Of a stretch of 64,000 nucleotides of DNA, positions 43,704-55,300 are shown in pieces. The notes below the pieces were generated by a model, which was not told the origin of the DNA, did not search any database, and saw only the letters and a list, made by a program, of their open reading frames with translations. Source of the stretch: Poecilobothrus nobilitatus. Lineage: Eukaryota; Arthropoda; Insecta; Diptera; Dolichopodidae. Position 1 is the stretch's first letter. Each line of letters starts with the position of its first letter. Where the stretch lies: contig OX352772.1 in the NCBI GenBank assembly GCA_947095535.1, positions 41,063,445 to 41,127,444 of the forward strand, given 5' to 3'. A program made the translations under genes and the position numbers.

Positions 43704-43733
43704 AAAGAAAACATTGAAACATCATTTTTGTGT

Positions 43734-46505
43734 ATGTATCTTAATATTGATGGCTTACAGAATCTATATGAATTAAAAATACTGATTGGCAAAAAGAATC
43801 CACAAATAATTTTTCTTAGTGAAACGCATATAACCGACGTAAGAGAAGAGACAGAATATAATATAAAGAATTATAATGTAATTAGTTGTTCGTCACATTC
43901 TAGACATACTGGAGGGGTTTCGATTTACTTAAAGGAAAATATAAGTTTCTCCGAAATATTATCTTTCAAAAATAATTTCGCATGGATTCTGTTAGTAAAA
44001 GTTATAATAAATAATGTAGAATGGGCATTAGCGGTAGTTTATAGATCTCCAAGCAGTAGGTATCCGGTAGGACAATTTACTGATATATTCGAACAAATAT
44101 GTACCAATTATTTGGAGAATAAATCAAATATTATTATAGTAGGAGATTTCAATATAGATTGGCTGGATGAGAATACAAATATTAAAAATGTAATAAATGA
44201 CGAAGGTCTGAAGCAAATAGTCAAAGAGCCCACAAGAAATACACAAAACACAAATACATTAATGGACTATGTCTTGGTAAAAAATTTTTGTCAGAATGTA
44301 GAATATATAATAGATCAGGCTGATAAGATCTCAGACCACGAAACTATTCAAATTAAAATAAATTTGAATAGAAAATATGAAAATAAGATAGAAGAAGTAA
44401 AAAGTATAAGATACGATAAAGGAAAATATATACAAATATTAAATGCAATGGATTTTCAGGGCTTACAGTTAAATACTAGTTTAAATGAAATAGCAATACA
44501 TTTTGAAGATAAACTGAGAAAGTCTATTGAAAAGATAACAGTTTGCAAACAGCTGACATCATTAAACAAGATGCCGGGTTGGTTTAATGAATATTTACGG
44601 TATCTGAAAAACGAGAAAATTAATAGTTATATGCGAGCAGTGTACAGTAGTGGAAATAGGGCAATTTGGGCAGAATATAAGAGTATTAGAAACTTCTACA
44701 AACAGGAAGTAATTAAAACCAAAGACAGCTATATAAGAAATGAAATATCAAATAGTGCGAATAATCAGAAGGAACTATGGAAAACCATTAAAAGCCTAGT
44801 TCTGAATAACATTCATAAAAATAAATTAAGTGAAGTTATAATAAATAATAATGTCATTAATAACGATATTAACATAGCAGACTCCTTAAATCGGTACTTC
44901 ATTATTAGTATAAAAGAAATTAATGAAAGTATTCCGCAAATAGAATATGAGTCAATTGTCCCCACACAAAGTAGGCAATTTTACTTCGAAGAAACAAATG
45001 AAAATAAACTGAAAATTATTGTTAAAAATATGAACAATAAAAAAGATTGTATAGGATTTAGTAAAATAATGCTGGAGGATGCATTTGATATACTTGGTCC
45101 TGTGTTAGTGACAATTATAAACAAGTCATTGCAGAATGGTATCGTTCCAGACTCTTGGAAAGAGTCTATGGTTATTCCGGTACCGAAAATTAAGAACAGC
45201 AAAAAAGCAGAAGATATGCGTCCAATTAATATGCTTTCTTTACATGAAAAACTACTAGAAAAAGTTGTGGCTGAACAATTGGAAAAATATATGGAATCAA
45301 ATAGCATGTTTGTAGTGGAACAATCAGGATTTCGTAAAGGTTACTCGTGTGAAACTGCCCTAAATTGGGTTACGTTTGAATGGAAAAAATTAGCGGACGC
45401 TGGCGATTGTGTTGTAGCTGTGTTTCTAGACTTCAAACGTGCCTTTGAAACGTTAGATAGAAAGATATTACTAAGTAAACTTAAAGCTTATGGTGTGCGT
45501 GATACTGAACTGAAGTGGTTTCAATCGTACCTTTCTGGTAGAACACAGATTACGCGGGTTAATGGAAGTTTGTCGAGCAGGAGGGCTGTGGATCTTGGAG
45601 TTCCGCAAGGATCTGTTTTAGGCGTAATTTTGTTTTTAATTTATATCAATGATATTGTACGTGTCTTAAAATTTTGTCGTATAGCGTTGTTTGCGGATGA
45701 TTGTTTGGTGTATATTAGTGGGAAAAATGTCCAAAATATTGTTGCAAATCTAAATGCTGATCTGGAGGAGCTGAGTAAATGGCTAGATATGAACAAACTG
45801 AAGTTAAATACATCAAAAACCAAATGCATGGGCGTGAACCTGAGGAATGCAGCTATTGACATTCGAATTAATAATGATACAATCGAAGTTGTTCAAAATA
45901 TTAAATATTTGGGAATAATAATTGACAACAAACTGAAATTTGATCAGCACCTGAATAACATATGTAACAAAATATCTAAGAAGATTGGATTCATGAGAAG
46001 AATTAGGAATGGTATTTCAAAAGCAACAGCAAAAATATTGTACAACGCATTGATCTTGCCTCATTTTGACTATTGTGCTACGATAATCTTTTCATGTTCC
46101 TTAGAACAATTCTCAAGAATGCAGATTCTCCAAAATAAGGCTATGAGATTAATACTAAAAAGTAGCTCGCTACCACCAATAAACCAAATGTTACAAACAT
46201 TATGTTGGATGAATGTTAGGCAAAGAGTGTACTTTAGAGTACTCCTTTTCATATTTAAATTAAAGTACAACATGCTGCCATCTTACCTGACAAGAAATTT
46301 ACAGAGAGTGAGTGACTGCCAACCTTATAACCTTCGGGGAGGAGAAAATTTTAGAGTATCAAGGTTCAACAAAGTGACAACGCAAAACTCATTAATGTAT
46401 AGGGGTCTGCAAATGTTCAACGGTCTACCAAATAACATCAAAGGAGAAAGAAATATTAATTGTTTTTATAAATTACTTGTTAAATTTGTGCATGAAAATT
46501 TTTAA
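43734..46505 (+). CDS. LINE D ORF2: endonuclease and reverse transcriptase, intact
   Basis: The first Met at 43734 gives 923 residues; the frame is open back to the TAG at 43695. The endonuclease has MYLNIDGLQN, IFLSETHITD with the catalytic Glu, AVVYRSPSSRYP, VGDFNIDW, MDYVLV and SDHETIQI with the terminal His. The RT has VIPVPKIKNSKKAEDMRPIN, GFRKGYSCETAL, FLDFKRAFETLD with the first Asp, LGVPQGSVLGVILFLIYIND and FADD at residues 653-656. A thumb and a C-terminal region follow; no RNase H. Domain order and length fit a CR1/Jockey-type ORF2. All catalytic residues seen are present, so the enzyme could be active although this copy lacks its 5' end. Confidence 0.92.
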   Translation: MYLNIDGLQNLYELKILIGKKNPQIIFLSETHITDVREETEYNIKNYNVISCSSHSRHTGGVSIYLKENISFSEILSFKNNFAWILLVKVIINNVEWALAVVYRSPSSRYPVGQFTDIFEQICTNYLENKSNIIIVGDFNIDWLDENTNIKNVINDEGLKQIVKEPTRNTQNTNTLMDYVLVKNFCQNVEYIIDQADKISDHETIQIKINLNRKYENKIEEVKSIRYDKGKYIQILNAMDFQGLQLNTSLNEIAIHFEDKLRKSIEKITVCKQLTSLNKMPGWFNEYLRYLKNEKINSYMRAVYSSGNRAIWAEYKSIRNFYKQEVIKTKDSYIRNEISNSANNQKELWKTIKSLVLNNIHKNKLSEVIINNNVINNDINIADSLNRYFIISIKEINESIPQIEYESIVPTQSRQFYFEETNENKLKIIVKNMNNKKDCIGFSKIMLEDAFDILGPVLVTIINKSLQNGIVPDSWKESMVIPVPKIKNSKKAEDMRPINMLSLHEKLLEKVVAEQLEKYMESNSMFVVEQSGFRKGYSCETALNWVTFEWKKLADAGDCVVAVFLDFKRAFETLDRKILLSKLKAYGVRDTELKWFQSYLSGRTQITRVNGSLSSRRAVDLGVPQGSVLGVILFLIYINDIVRVLKFCRIALFADDCLVYISGKNVQNIVANLNADLEELSKWLDMNKLKLNTSKTKCMGVNLRNAAIDIRINNDTIEVVQNIKYLGIIIDNKLKFDQHLNNICNKISKKIGFMRRIRNGISKATAKILYNALILPHFDYCATIIFSCSLEQFSRMQILQNKAMRLILKSSSLPPINQMLQTLCWMNVRQRVYFRVLLFIFKLKYNMLPSYLTRNLQRVSDCQPYNLRGGENFRVSRFNKVTTQNSLMYRGLQMFNGLPNNIKGERNINCFYKLLVKFVHENF

Positions 46506-47220
46506 GTCTTTGTTATATAAAATTTTTGTTAATGAATTATTATTGTTATATTTATGTTTTTTATGAAAAATTTTTTTTTTTAAATCTTTATTATATAAAA
46601 TGTTTTAAATGAATTATTATTGTTAAACAAAAAAGTTTTACTTACACAAAACTAATAAATAAATAAATAAAAAAAAAATATTTCCATTTAATAATTTTAG
46701 TAAAATTAGTTAATTTTCTCTAAATTTCTTTTATTTTTTTTTAAATTGTTAAATTAGGTATTAAATTATTTAATAAAACTTAAAACTTTAAATTGCATGT
46801 TTACTGGAAAATTTCTCCACTAAACAGACTTCAAGCACTTTAAGTGCTTATATAGTGGAGATACAATAAAAACATATTTAATTAAAATAGACTTTTTTAA
46901 TTCGAAATTATAAATTTACTGTGCCATTATTATTTTTAAAATTGTATAAATTAACAAAAACTTCAGAGACTTACCTTAGCTTTTTTCTTTAGAAACTCTT
47001 CCTTCTGTAAAAACTTGAAGACTACACATAAATAAACACTATTTTAATATTAATAAAATTATGACAGAATTTTGATATTTTTGGTAATCATAGCCTACTA
47101 TGTTTACTTTTATTTTAAATATTTCAAAAATTTAAAATGTTCGTTATTTCCTTATTTAAACCGAAAAAAGACAGATTTTCCACTATACCCACAATTCTCC
47201 ACTATACCCACTTCTACTTA

Positions 47221-48099
47221 GTCTTTATGCGAAAATGTTAGATTGAAAGAAAAATGTTAAAAATACGTTTTTTGCATTATTTTTTGAATAAATAAAATAT
47301 TTAAAATTAAAAACAAAGAAATACAACCAAAATCATTGATAGACAACTCTTCTAACCCGTTTTAAAATATAAAACCACAAATATTATAAATAGAATTTTA
47401 TTGTACCATTTGTAATAATAGGGTATTTTCAAAGTGAATTCTTTTTTTTTCTTTATTTCTAATTATAATGATAAATAAATAAAGTAATTTTTAAAATATT
47501 TTAATTGTTTTCGAATTTAGACTAAAGTTGTGTGAACGAAGAATACATATATTCAAGATTTGTTATCGTGTATTTTGGCTAAATTCGAGTACTACCTAAA
47601 TAGTTTTAAAAATAGTTTTATAATGGTAAATAATCTAATAATGGTTTCGAATTGTACAAATCATACATAAAAATAAATACATACTTAAAAAAATTTACTT
47701 AGTTTCAAAAAAAAATTTCGTGAATCATACAAATGATATGGCAATATTGTCTTTTATTTAAATGCATTTTTCTAAAAAGAAGTTTTAAAGTTTTTGAAGA
47801 AAAAAACAAAAAAAAATATTTATCATGTATGTACCTATCTAAAATTAAAATAGAATCAAATATTCACGAGGATATTTTTTAAAAAGAACTATTGAGGAGA
47901 TTTGAAAGAGAGAAAAAAAGCATAGGAAAAAATTAGAGAACAAATGGGGCACTTAAAATCTGAAAAAATTTCGAGAATTCTTATTGACATTTTTTGTTCT
48001 GCTTGCGTTATCTATATATATATAATTTCTGAGCATAACGAACAAGTCGTATTAAAAGTATAATGATAGACTCTGGTCAAGTCAACCTATCAAAAAGAT
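47221..48099. other. AT-rich non-coding DNA
   Basis: No gene, repeat or element end was recognised between the TIR element and the RNase H fragment. Confidence 0.5.
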
Positions 48100-49420
48100 G
48101 AAAAAAACATATGATGAAGTACGCAGTCAAAATCTCTTCATTTAAAAGTTCTTTAGCAGATTTTTTAAGAAATGATAACATACATAACAAAACGAAAAGA
48201 TTACAAACTCGCTCTCAACGCTCTTTGACACAGGCCAGACTAACACTAGAAAAATACAACATAAAAGATAATATAGAAATACAAAACTTTTCTGATAATC
48301 CCCCTTGGCTTGTTTCTGATCAGAAAATTGATTATGAATTAACAAACTATACAAAAAATATCACAAACCAACTCATCTCAATTTAGAAAATTATTCATGG
48401 AAAAAATCACATCAACTTATTGTGAATATGAACATATATTTACAGATGGATCTTTTAAAGATCAAGAAGCAGAATGTGTATTTAAGCATAATCAAAAAGA
48501 GCATAAATTCCATCTGCAAGGTTATTCAAACATATTTAGCGCTGAATTATATGCTATATATAAAGCACTTGAATACACTATGAAAAGAAATGAAAACAAT
48601 TTTCTAATTTGCACAGATTCATTGAGCTCCTTAAAGGCTATTTCCCAATTATATCCAAGACGCCCTACAATACAACGAATACAAACAATTATTCAAAAAA
48701 TTATACATAAAAACGTTAAATTCATGTGAGTTCCAAGTCACATTGTAATTCAGGAAGATGAAGCAGTTGATAAACTAGCAAAAAGTTCTTTACAGGAACC
48801 ATGTGATGAAAATCATTTTTTATACTACAATAACTATAAAAATATAATAAACACAAAAATAACCCAAAGTGTAGAACAAGAATGGATAGAAACCGAAAAT
48901 AACAAATTAAGAGATATTAAATCAAACAGTAAACCTTGGAAAAATTTTAATATACTTAACAGAAGAGATTCGATAGTTATAACTAGAATAGGACATACGG
49001 ATCTAACTCATAAATTTATTTTTGACAAAACAATACCACCAAAATGTGAATGTGGAATCAATCTTAGCATTAGACATATATTTGAAAATTTCCCCAAATA
49101 TGCAATATATAGGTATAAATTATTAAAATCAAATAACTTGACAATTTTAAACAGTATATGGAACATATTGGACTATACAATAAAATTTGAAACCAAATAA
49201 TAAAAAAAATATAATAATAGAATAAGACATTAATTATGTAAAATAGTAAAGATTGTGGTTAAAAATATAAATATATCATTTAAAAATAATAAAAAAATTA
49301 TTAGATTTAAGTTAATTATGTAAAATATTATATAAAGGCCTGAAAAAACCTCAAATGTGTTCAAAGGCCTAAAATAAAAATGAAGTTAAAAAAAAAAAGA
49401 TAAATAAATATACACTGAAA
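48100..49420 (+). pseudogene. I-clade LINE, 3' end with RNase H
   Basis: The sequence begins with a linker (48111-48386) and, after a frameshift near 48384, an RNase H domain: Asp in IFTDGSF, Glu in FSAELYAIYKAL, Asp in LICTDSLSSLKAI. A TGA at 48727-48729 sits where Trp precedes PSH. The frame then resumes with VPSHI, EAVDKLAKSSL and a C-terminal region including ITRIGHTDLTHKF and CECGINLSIRHI. This is the standard end of I-factor-like ORF2. The coding part stops near 49200. The 3' untranslated region carries aaaggcct twice (49335 and 49365) and an aagataaataaa tail. The 5' nine-tenths of the LINE is absent. Confidence 0.75.
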
Positions 49421-49424
49421 AATA

Positions 49425-49822
49425 GACAATAAAAGTAAAATTAAACAAATTACATTGGTAATTAAATTACAAATAATTAATAAGTGATTGAATTTTAACA
49501 CATTTAATAAAATTAAACTGTATAATAACTAAAATTAAACATAAAGAAAACAAAAAAAAAAATTAAATTTAGAATTATTAAATAACTAAAATTTTAAATA
49601 TATCATTAAAAAAAATGGAACAACATTTAAATGTTGCTGTCATCTGTCAATTTTACTTATGACTTTAATACCAAAATAATACCTATCTATTTGTCATTTC
49701 TCACTGTGGTGAATATTTATGCACAAGTGCTACCGGTTTATGATTAAAAGGAAAAATATTTTTAAATTACATTACCATTGGGACTACAAAACTAATAGGG
49801 CAAATATAATTTATTATAATAA
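49425..49822. other. AT-rich non-coding DNA
   Basis: Nothing recognised between the LINE tail and Harbinger 2 apart from poly(A)-rich sequence. Confidence 0.5.
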
Positions 49823-50066
49823 GTCCCTTCACGAGACAAAAATTAAACTTAACTCAATTAACTTTAATTGAGTTATTAAGGTTTATCTCTTGAGGGGTGT
49901 TTTTTTATGCTGTCAAAATTAATTTGATTATTTGTGGAACAATTGATTTTAAAAAATTATATTTCTTGTTATTTGAAAAAATTTGTATTTTTTTTTTGGG
50001 TATTTAAAAAAATTTTTTTAATTATTTAATATTAAAGATCAAAATTGGGTATTTAAAAAAAGAAGA

Positions 50067-50716
50067 TGGAAAACGAAATTCCACATATCAAAATGGAGAA
50101 ACATGCAACAAAAGAAATATGACTACATATCAACAAAAAAATGGACAAAAGAGGAAGAAAAAATTTTGGATTATCTGGAAGCAAAACAATGCAGCAATAC
50201 ACCTACGACACCAGCGTAGATGAAGAATTTTTCAACGAGTACATTGTAGAAGAAGTTTTTCCAGATATTGAACAAGAGCCAGAATCTTTGCACCAAATAG
50301 CAATATCACACTGACCATAGCTGGAAATAACAATACAATCGTAAGAGTAATAATAAGAAAGACTATATTTTTCTATTAAATATATATTTTTTTTAGTTCG
50401 AACAAGAGACAGAAACACCTTTAGAGCGCTTATAAAAATATTTATCTACATCCACGCCAAGGAAAAGAAAACCTTAGCCTAGTACTTCAAGTGCAGCTAT
50501 ACTAGAGTCCCAAAAGAAGCGAATGGAAATTTTAACTAGCAAAAATGAAATAGAAAAATTAAAGTCCGATCGAGATCGAATCAAAGCGATCGAATTAGAA
50601 AAAAAGAAGAATTTGGATTAAAAAGAGAACAAATGTAAAGTGAAGAGAAACTAAAAATTTTACAACTACAAAAGGAACAAAGAATGGAAAAGCTGTAATT
50701 AGAATTAGAACTTTAA
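50067..50716 (+). pseudogene. Harbinger 2 Myb/SANT-like partner gene, broken
   Basis: Around 50120-50205 one frame reads YDYISTKKWTKEEEKILDYL, a Myb/SANT-like helix with the typical W-T-x-E-E. Other frames nearby hold acidic stretches (DEEFFNEYIVEEVFPDIEQE). 50500-50716 encodes a coiled-coil-like tail (SQKKRMEILTSKNEIEKLKS) with stops. These are the parts of the DNA-binding accessory protein of PIF/Harbinger elements. Frames shift repeatedly, so no product is possible. Confidence 0.5.
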
Positions 50717-50939
50717 TATTAACTTTAATAATCTTTTAATTTACCTATCTTTAATATTATTACATTTTTTATACTTATATTCTTTCACTGATTGAAATTC
50801 ACATTTATATTTTTAAGAAAATTTATATAAGATAACCTAAGAATAAGAACATATTTTAATAATAAGAACATTAAAGAGATTAATACGTATCATTAAAAAT
50901 AGTTTCATAAATTTTTATTTTCATAAATAAATTGCCGTT

Positions 50940-52020
50940 TTATTTAGCCCATTCTTTGCAAATCTTCTTGAGCATAATTGTCAAAATTTGTATCTTCGAA
51001 AGAAAAATTTAAATCTTCCACATCAATGTGTGGTATTATAATATTCTACAGAATACAGCATAAATGTATCCAAGTACAGGCAAACGTATGACTCTTTTTA
51101 TCAAGTACTGGTATTTTTAATTCTTTTAAACTGCCAAATTTTTGCTTCATAATACCAAAACAATTTTCTATTCTCATCCGGTAAGTGCTAAAATATCTAT
51201 TAAATCTAAGAAAAATATGTTTTAATATGTTTTACGGATAACGTAGAAAGAAATACATACTTTTTTCTTTCTGTCATAATTTCTAAAAATTTTGGCATTA
51301 TGTACGCTGCCTTGATACCCGACAAAAATGTGACAAATTCTAAGTTTGTAATCACAAATTGCTTGCAATTTAATGGAATATTTTCTTGTTTTGTAATTGA
51401 GATGTAGGATCAAGCGTTCACACCCATCTAAATATCCTACACAGTGTGGAAGCTCGTCAATTGTCTCTGATACAATGTTATCTCTTTCCTCTTTTGCTGG
51501 TCAATATAAAAATGTTTTTTCAAAAGATCCTTTTAGTGATTTTGTTAATGGTTCCTCCGTCACCAACTTCAATAAGGCTTGCTATTTTTCCTAGAGACGC
51601 ATTTTCTTCACTTGATCCTAACCTATACATTATCAAAGCTAATTGAAAAAAATGTAGTAAATTGCCCCATGAATTTACCCCATGAAATACTTCAACGTCA
51701 ACTAATTAGCATTTTCTCTCTATTATCATCCAAATTTAGTAAGGTTTCAGTAAACCATAGGTGGGATTTCGATACAACCGATTTATAACTATAGCGAAAA
51801 ATAGTTACCAAGTTGAAATAGTTACCAATAGCGCTGAAATAGTTACCAAGTCTTGTTCCAAATTATCCAAAATTCCACGACTTCATCATCTAAAAAAAAT
51901 TAAATTAAATTTTACATTTTTATAAAATTGCACACTAGTAACCTGAAGATGATAAACATTCTATTTCAAATGCAGCATAGTCAATTAAATCTTCTATTAA
52001 TTTATTTTTTGATGACATAT
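50940..52020 (-). pseudogene. Harbinger 2 DDE transposase, broken
   Basis: On the minus strand 51475-51275 reads ELPHCVGYLDGCERLILHLN (first catalytic Asp), KLQAICDYKLRICHIFVGYQ and GSVHNAKIFRN, clear HARBI1-type motifs. A GT-AG intron-like gap at about 51262-51208 leads to RMRIENCFGIMKQKFGSLKE with the catalytic Glu, and then a decayed CVLHN motif. The segment that should contain the second Asp (GDxAY) is missing, as is most of the N-terminal half, though acidic start-like sequence remains near 52015-51950. Inactive. Confidence 0.72.
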
Positions 52021-52356
52021 TTTTTAAATAAATAAAAGTAAACAAGACAAAGTAAACAAAGACAGTTGTCAAACGAAATAATTCAATTATCTGATAATCG
52101 AGTTATTTAAAAACTAGCTTAGAGGCTTATTAATTTTGAAATAGTTTTTATTATTATTTTCCGTTCGTTTATACTCCTCATTTGAAAAGTCTAGCAAACT
52201 TTTATATTATATGGTTGTTGGTTGTTTTATCAATTTCCTAATTGCTTGAGAATGCTACACAGTCTTATAAACGAACGCAATGATAAGTTAATAACTTAAT
52301 TCAGTTACGTTTAATTTATGTCTCATGAAGGGACCTAAATATTAAATATAATAAAT

Positions 52357-55300
52357 CTGTGTCAACAAGCGATAACCACTTAAGTCGACATAAGAAAAAA
52401 TCGAATTAAATGTACCACGTAATTCCTTATACCAAATTGTCTATACCCACTTATTTTGGTTCATCTACGATAATTATAATTAAGTTTATAAAACCATTAT
52501 CACTTATCTCGCTAAAACTCTTAATCACATTTGCAATAGTAACTTAAATAGATATAAACTTTCGCTGATAATACTTCTCTTTATGCAATAAAAACTTATT
52601 TAGTTTTAGTTTATTATTGCTAACGAAAAAAAGAGTTTAATTTTCACAAAATCTAAGAAAAATCATAATCTCTTATCTCAAATAAGCTTTTATGGTATAT
52701 TTTGAATTAAAATAAATAAAATTTTATTTTGAAATAAGTTGTTATTGCACATTTTTTTTGTCACAATAAAAATGTTATTTCGAAATAAGACTATATTGAA
52801 CATGCGATATTTTTCTAACGGGTTCTTAACTGAAACAAAGTTGTTATGATGAGTGTTTTCTTATACTAAATTTTAGTTTAAGTTTTTATGTGGTGTGTTA
52901 CAGTCGGTTATTTCTTTGGAATACAAATTAAAAATTTATAATTTTATTATATTGGGAATTATATTTTATTATAAAAGCGATCTTTTTGTGCGCATAATCT
53001 TGAAAATTTTTATATTTTTTTTCGAAGAATAATGTCAAAACGTACTTTAAAAATACTGGAACTAGCTAAAAAGCATAATGAAAATAAAGTTTTAGTTAAA
53101 GACAAAGGTAAGAATGTTTCATAATTTTCTTGAAATAGTTTAAAATTTTTAAAATTTAAAAATTTAAATTCATAAATTTATTTTAAATCAATTTTTAGAA
53201 AACCACGATTTAAATACAGATGCAACAGCTATTATTGATGATTTTGATAACGATGATTATGTTAGAGATCCAAATTTTGAGATTACTGGAAGTAGTTCTT
53301 CTCAAATTGATGAAGAAGTTCAAGATGAAGAGTTAATGAGGATGGGTCAGCAAATTGAATTGAATCTTTTGGAATTGCCAGCTCAAATTTCTACCAATGA
53401 AAAAGGTCCAATCATAAATAATGCTCAAGCTAGTTATTCAAAAAAAAAATCAAAAATAGCTCGAAACATGGGTTACTCTTATATTAATGTTAAAGGGAAT
53501 TTTGTACCAGCAAGAAAATTTAAGTCAATAAATTCAAATTGTCGTAGAAAATGTCAACATAGAATTAGCGAAGCAGCTCAAAAAAAAATATTTGATAAAT
53601 ACTGGTCTCTTGGATCGTATAATCTACAAATTTTATTTGTTAACAATTTAATTATTATAAGTGATACAAAAACCATTTCTCGAAATAAAAATTTAAATAA
53701 ACCGCGCAATCGTCAATATCACATTGAATACTTTTTAGAATACGAAAGCGTAAAAAATAGAGTATGCCAAAAATGTTTCAGGCAGTGTTTAAATGAAACG
53801 GAAAGTTATTTAAAAACTGTTGTTCACAAGAAATTAGAGCATCCTCATGTTGAATTCGTCGATCATCGTGGTTCACGTGGAGGAGCGAATAAATTAAGTG
53901 AGAATATTATTAGCAATATAAAAGAACATATAAATAGCTTTCCAAGTTATGAAAGTCACTAATCAAGAAGAGATTCAACTTGCAAATATTTCCACTCTAG
54001 TTTAACATTACTTGAAATGCATAAATTGTATTGTGAAAGATATAGGTCTCGTCCAATTTCTCTTACATCGTACACCAAAATATTCAAAAGTAAGAATACT
54101 CTTATATTATTTTAGTAAAATCCTTTTAAGTTTTATTTTCATTTTAGCAATGAACATAAAATTCAAGAAACCTCAGATTGATACCTGTTCAACATGCGAT
54201 TCGCTTAAGGCAAAAATCGACATATCTAAAAAAGAAAATAATACCAATCTTTTAAATGAATTTGAAACTGAACTCACTTTACACCATAATAAAACTGAAG
54301 TAGCTTACGAATTAAAAAGAAATGACAAACTTTTAGCTTCTAAAGATTCGACAATTAAAACATATACCTTCGACCTTCAGCAATGCTTAGCAACACCGTA
54401 CTTGCAAAACTCAATATCATTTTACAAAAGAAAACTTTGGACATATAATTTAACAGTTTACGATTGTGAAAGTAATCAACCGTACTGTTATATGTGGCAC
54501 GAGGCCTTAGCTGGTCGAGGCGGCAATGAAATCTCTTCATGCTTATTTAGTCATATAAAAAGTTTAGAAAATAATTCTAACGTAAAACGAATGATATTTT
54601 ATAGTGACTCTTGTGTGGGTCAAAACAAAAATTCTTTTATCTGAACAATGTTTTCAATGGCATTTCAACTACTGCCAAACCTCGAAATTATAGATCATAA
54701 ATTTTTGGAAGTCGGACATACACACATGGAATGTGATACAGCTCATGCTGCGATAGAAAGAAAAATGAAAAGAACTGACGCAAAAATATTTCATCCTCAC
54801 GATTGGTACAATTTTGTACGCTCTGTTGGCTTGAAAAAAAAATATATTGTAAAGGAAATGCAAAAAGAAGATTTTTTTAATTTTTCTTATTTTTTAAAAG
54901 ATAAATTTGTTTGGCGGAACCGGAATATTGATAATGAAAAATTTTATTGGAAAAGTGTTAAATGGTTGCGATATTGCAAAAATGATTTTGGGAAAATATT
55001 TTATAAACATTCTTTGAGAGAGGAAGAATCCTTTAAAATACTAAATATTTTAAAACGGGGTTGCTTTCCAATAAAAGTGGACTCTATTCCCAAATTTGAG
55101 GAAACAGTTAAAATATCTGCAAATAAAAAAGCTGATCTTCAACAACTACTGCAATTTATTGATCCATGTTTTCATCAATTTTATAACAATCTACGAACTG
55201 AAGATGCTCCTTATATCCATCCAGACCTTATTGATGAAGAGTCTGATGAAGAGTAAAATAAACTTTATATTTTTCACATTTTGTTATACTCTATTAATAT

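Larger units (their letters stand above)
43104..46680 (+). mobile_element. Non-LTR retrotransposon D, 5'-truncated, ORF2 intact
   Basis: The coding sequence starts inside ORF1 after a small gaagtgaagtgaagt run (43089-43104), which suggests 5' truncation on insertion. ORF1 ends in zinc knuckles, then a TAG, then ORF2 with endonuclease and RT in the same frame. The 3' region has a near-duplicate of about 40 bp (tttattatataaaat...gaattattattgtta) and ends in aataaataaataaataaaaaaaa near 46665-46678. It lies within the TAGTGGAGA-repeat element. Confidence 0.8.
42634..47220. mobile_element. TIR element with TAGTGGAGA subterminal repeats, split by LINE D
   Basis: The left end reads CAGGTAAGTGTGGGTTTAGT (42634 on, preceded by TA). 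The right end, on the opposite strand, reads AGTAGAAGTGGGTATAGTGG. Variants of TTTAGTGGAGA recur inside: near 42648, 42837 and 42881 on the left, and near 46811, 46850, 47180 and 47197 on the right, mostly facing inward. No transposase of its own is present, so it looks like a non-autonomous DNA element. LINE D sits in the middle. The outermost bases of the right end do not match well, so the boundary is uncertain. Confidence 0.6.
49823..52335. mobile_element. PIF/Harbinger transposon 2, degenerate, TSD TAA
   Basis: The left end GTCCCTTCACGAGACAAAAA and the right end (opposite strand GGTCCCTTCATGAGACATAA) form inverted repeats of about 40 bp. TAA flanks both sides (49820-49822 and 52336-52338) if the left end has lost one G. 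The left end also folds on itself: AACTCAATTAACTTTAATTG begins a 24-bp palindrome at 49855, flanked by ctcttgaggg near 49890. The interior has a Myb-like gene remnant on plus and a DDE transposase remnant on minus. It is unrelated in its ends to Harbinger 1. Confidence 0.82.
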
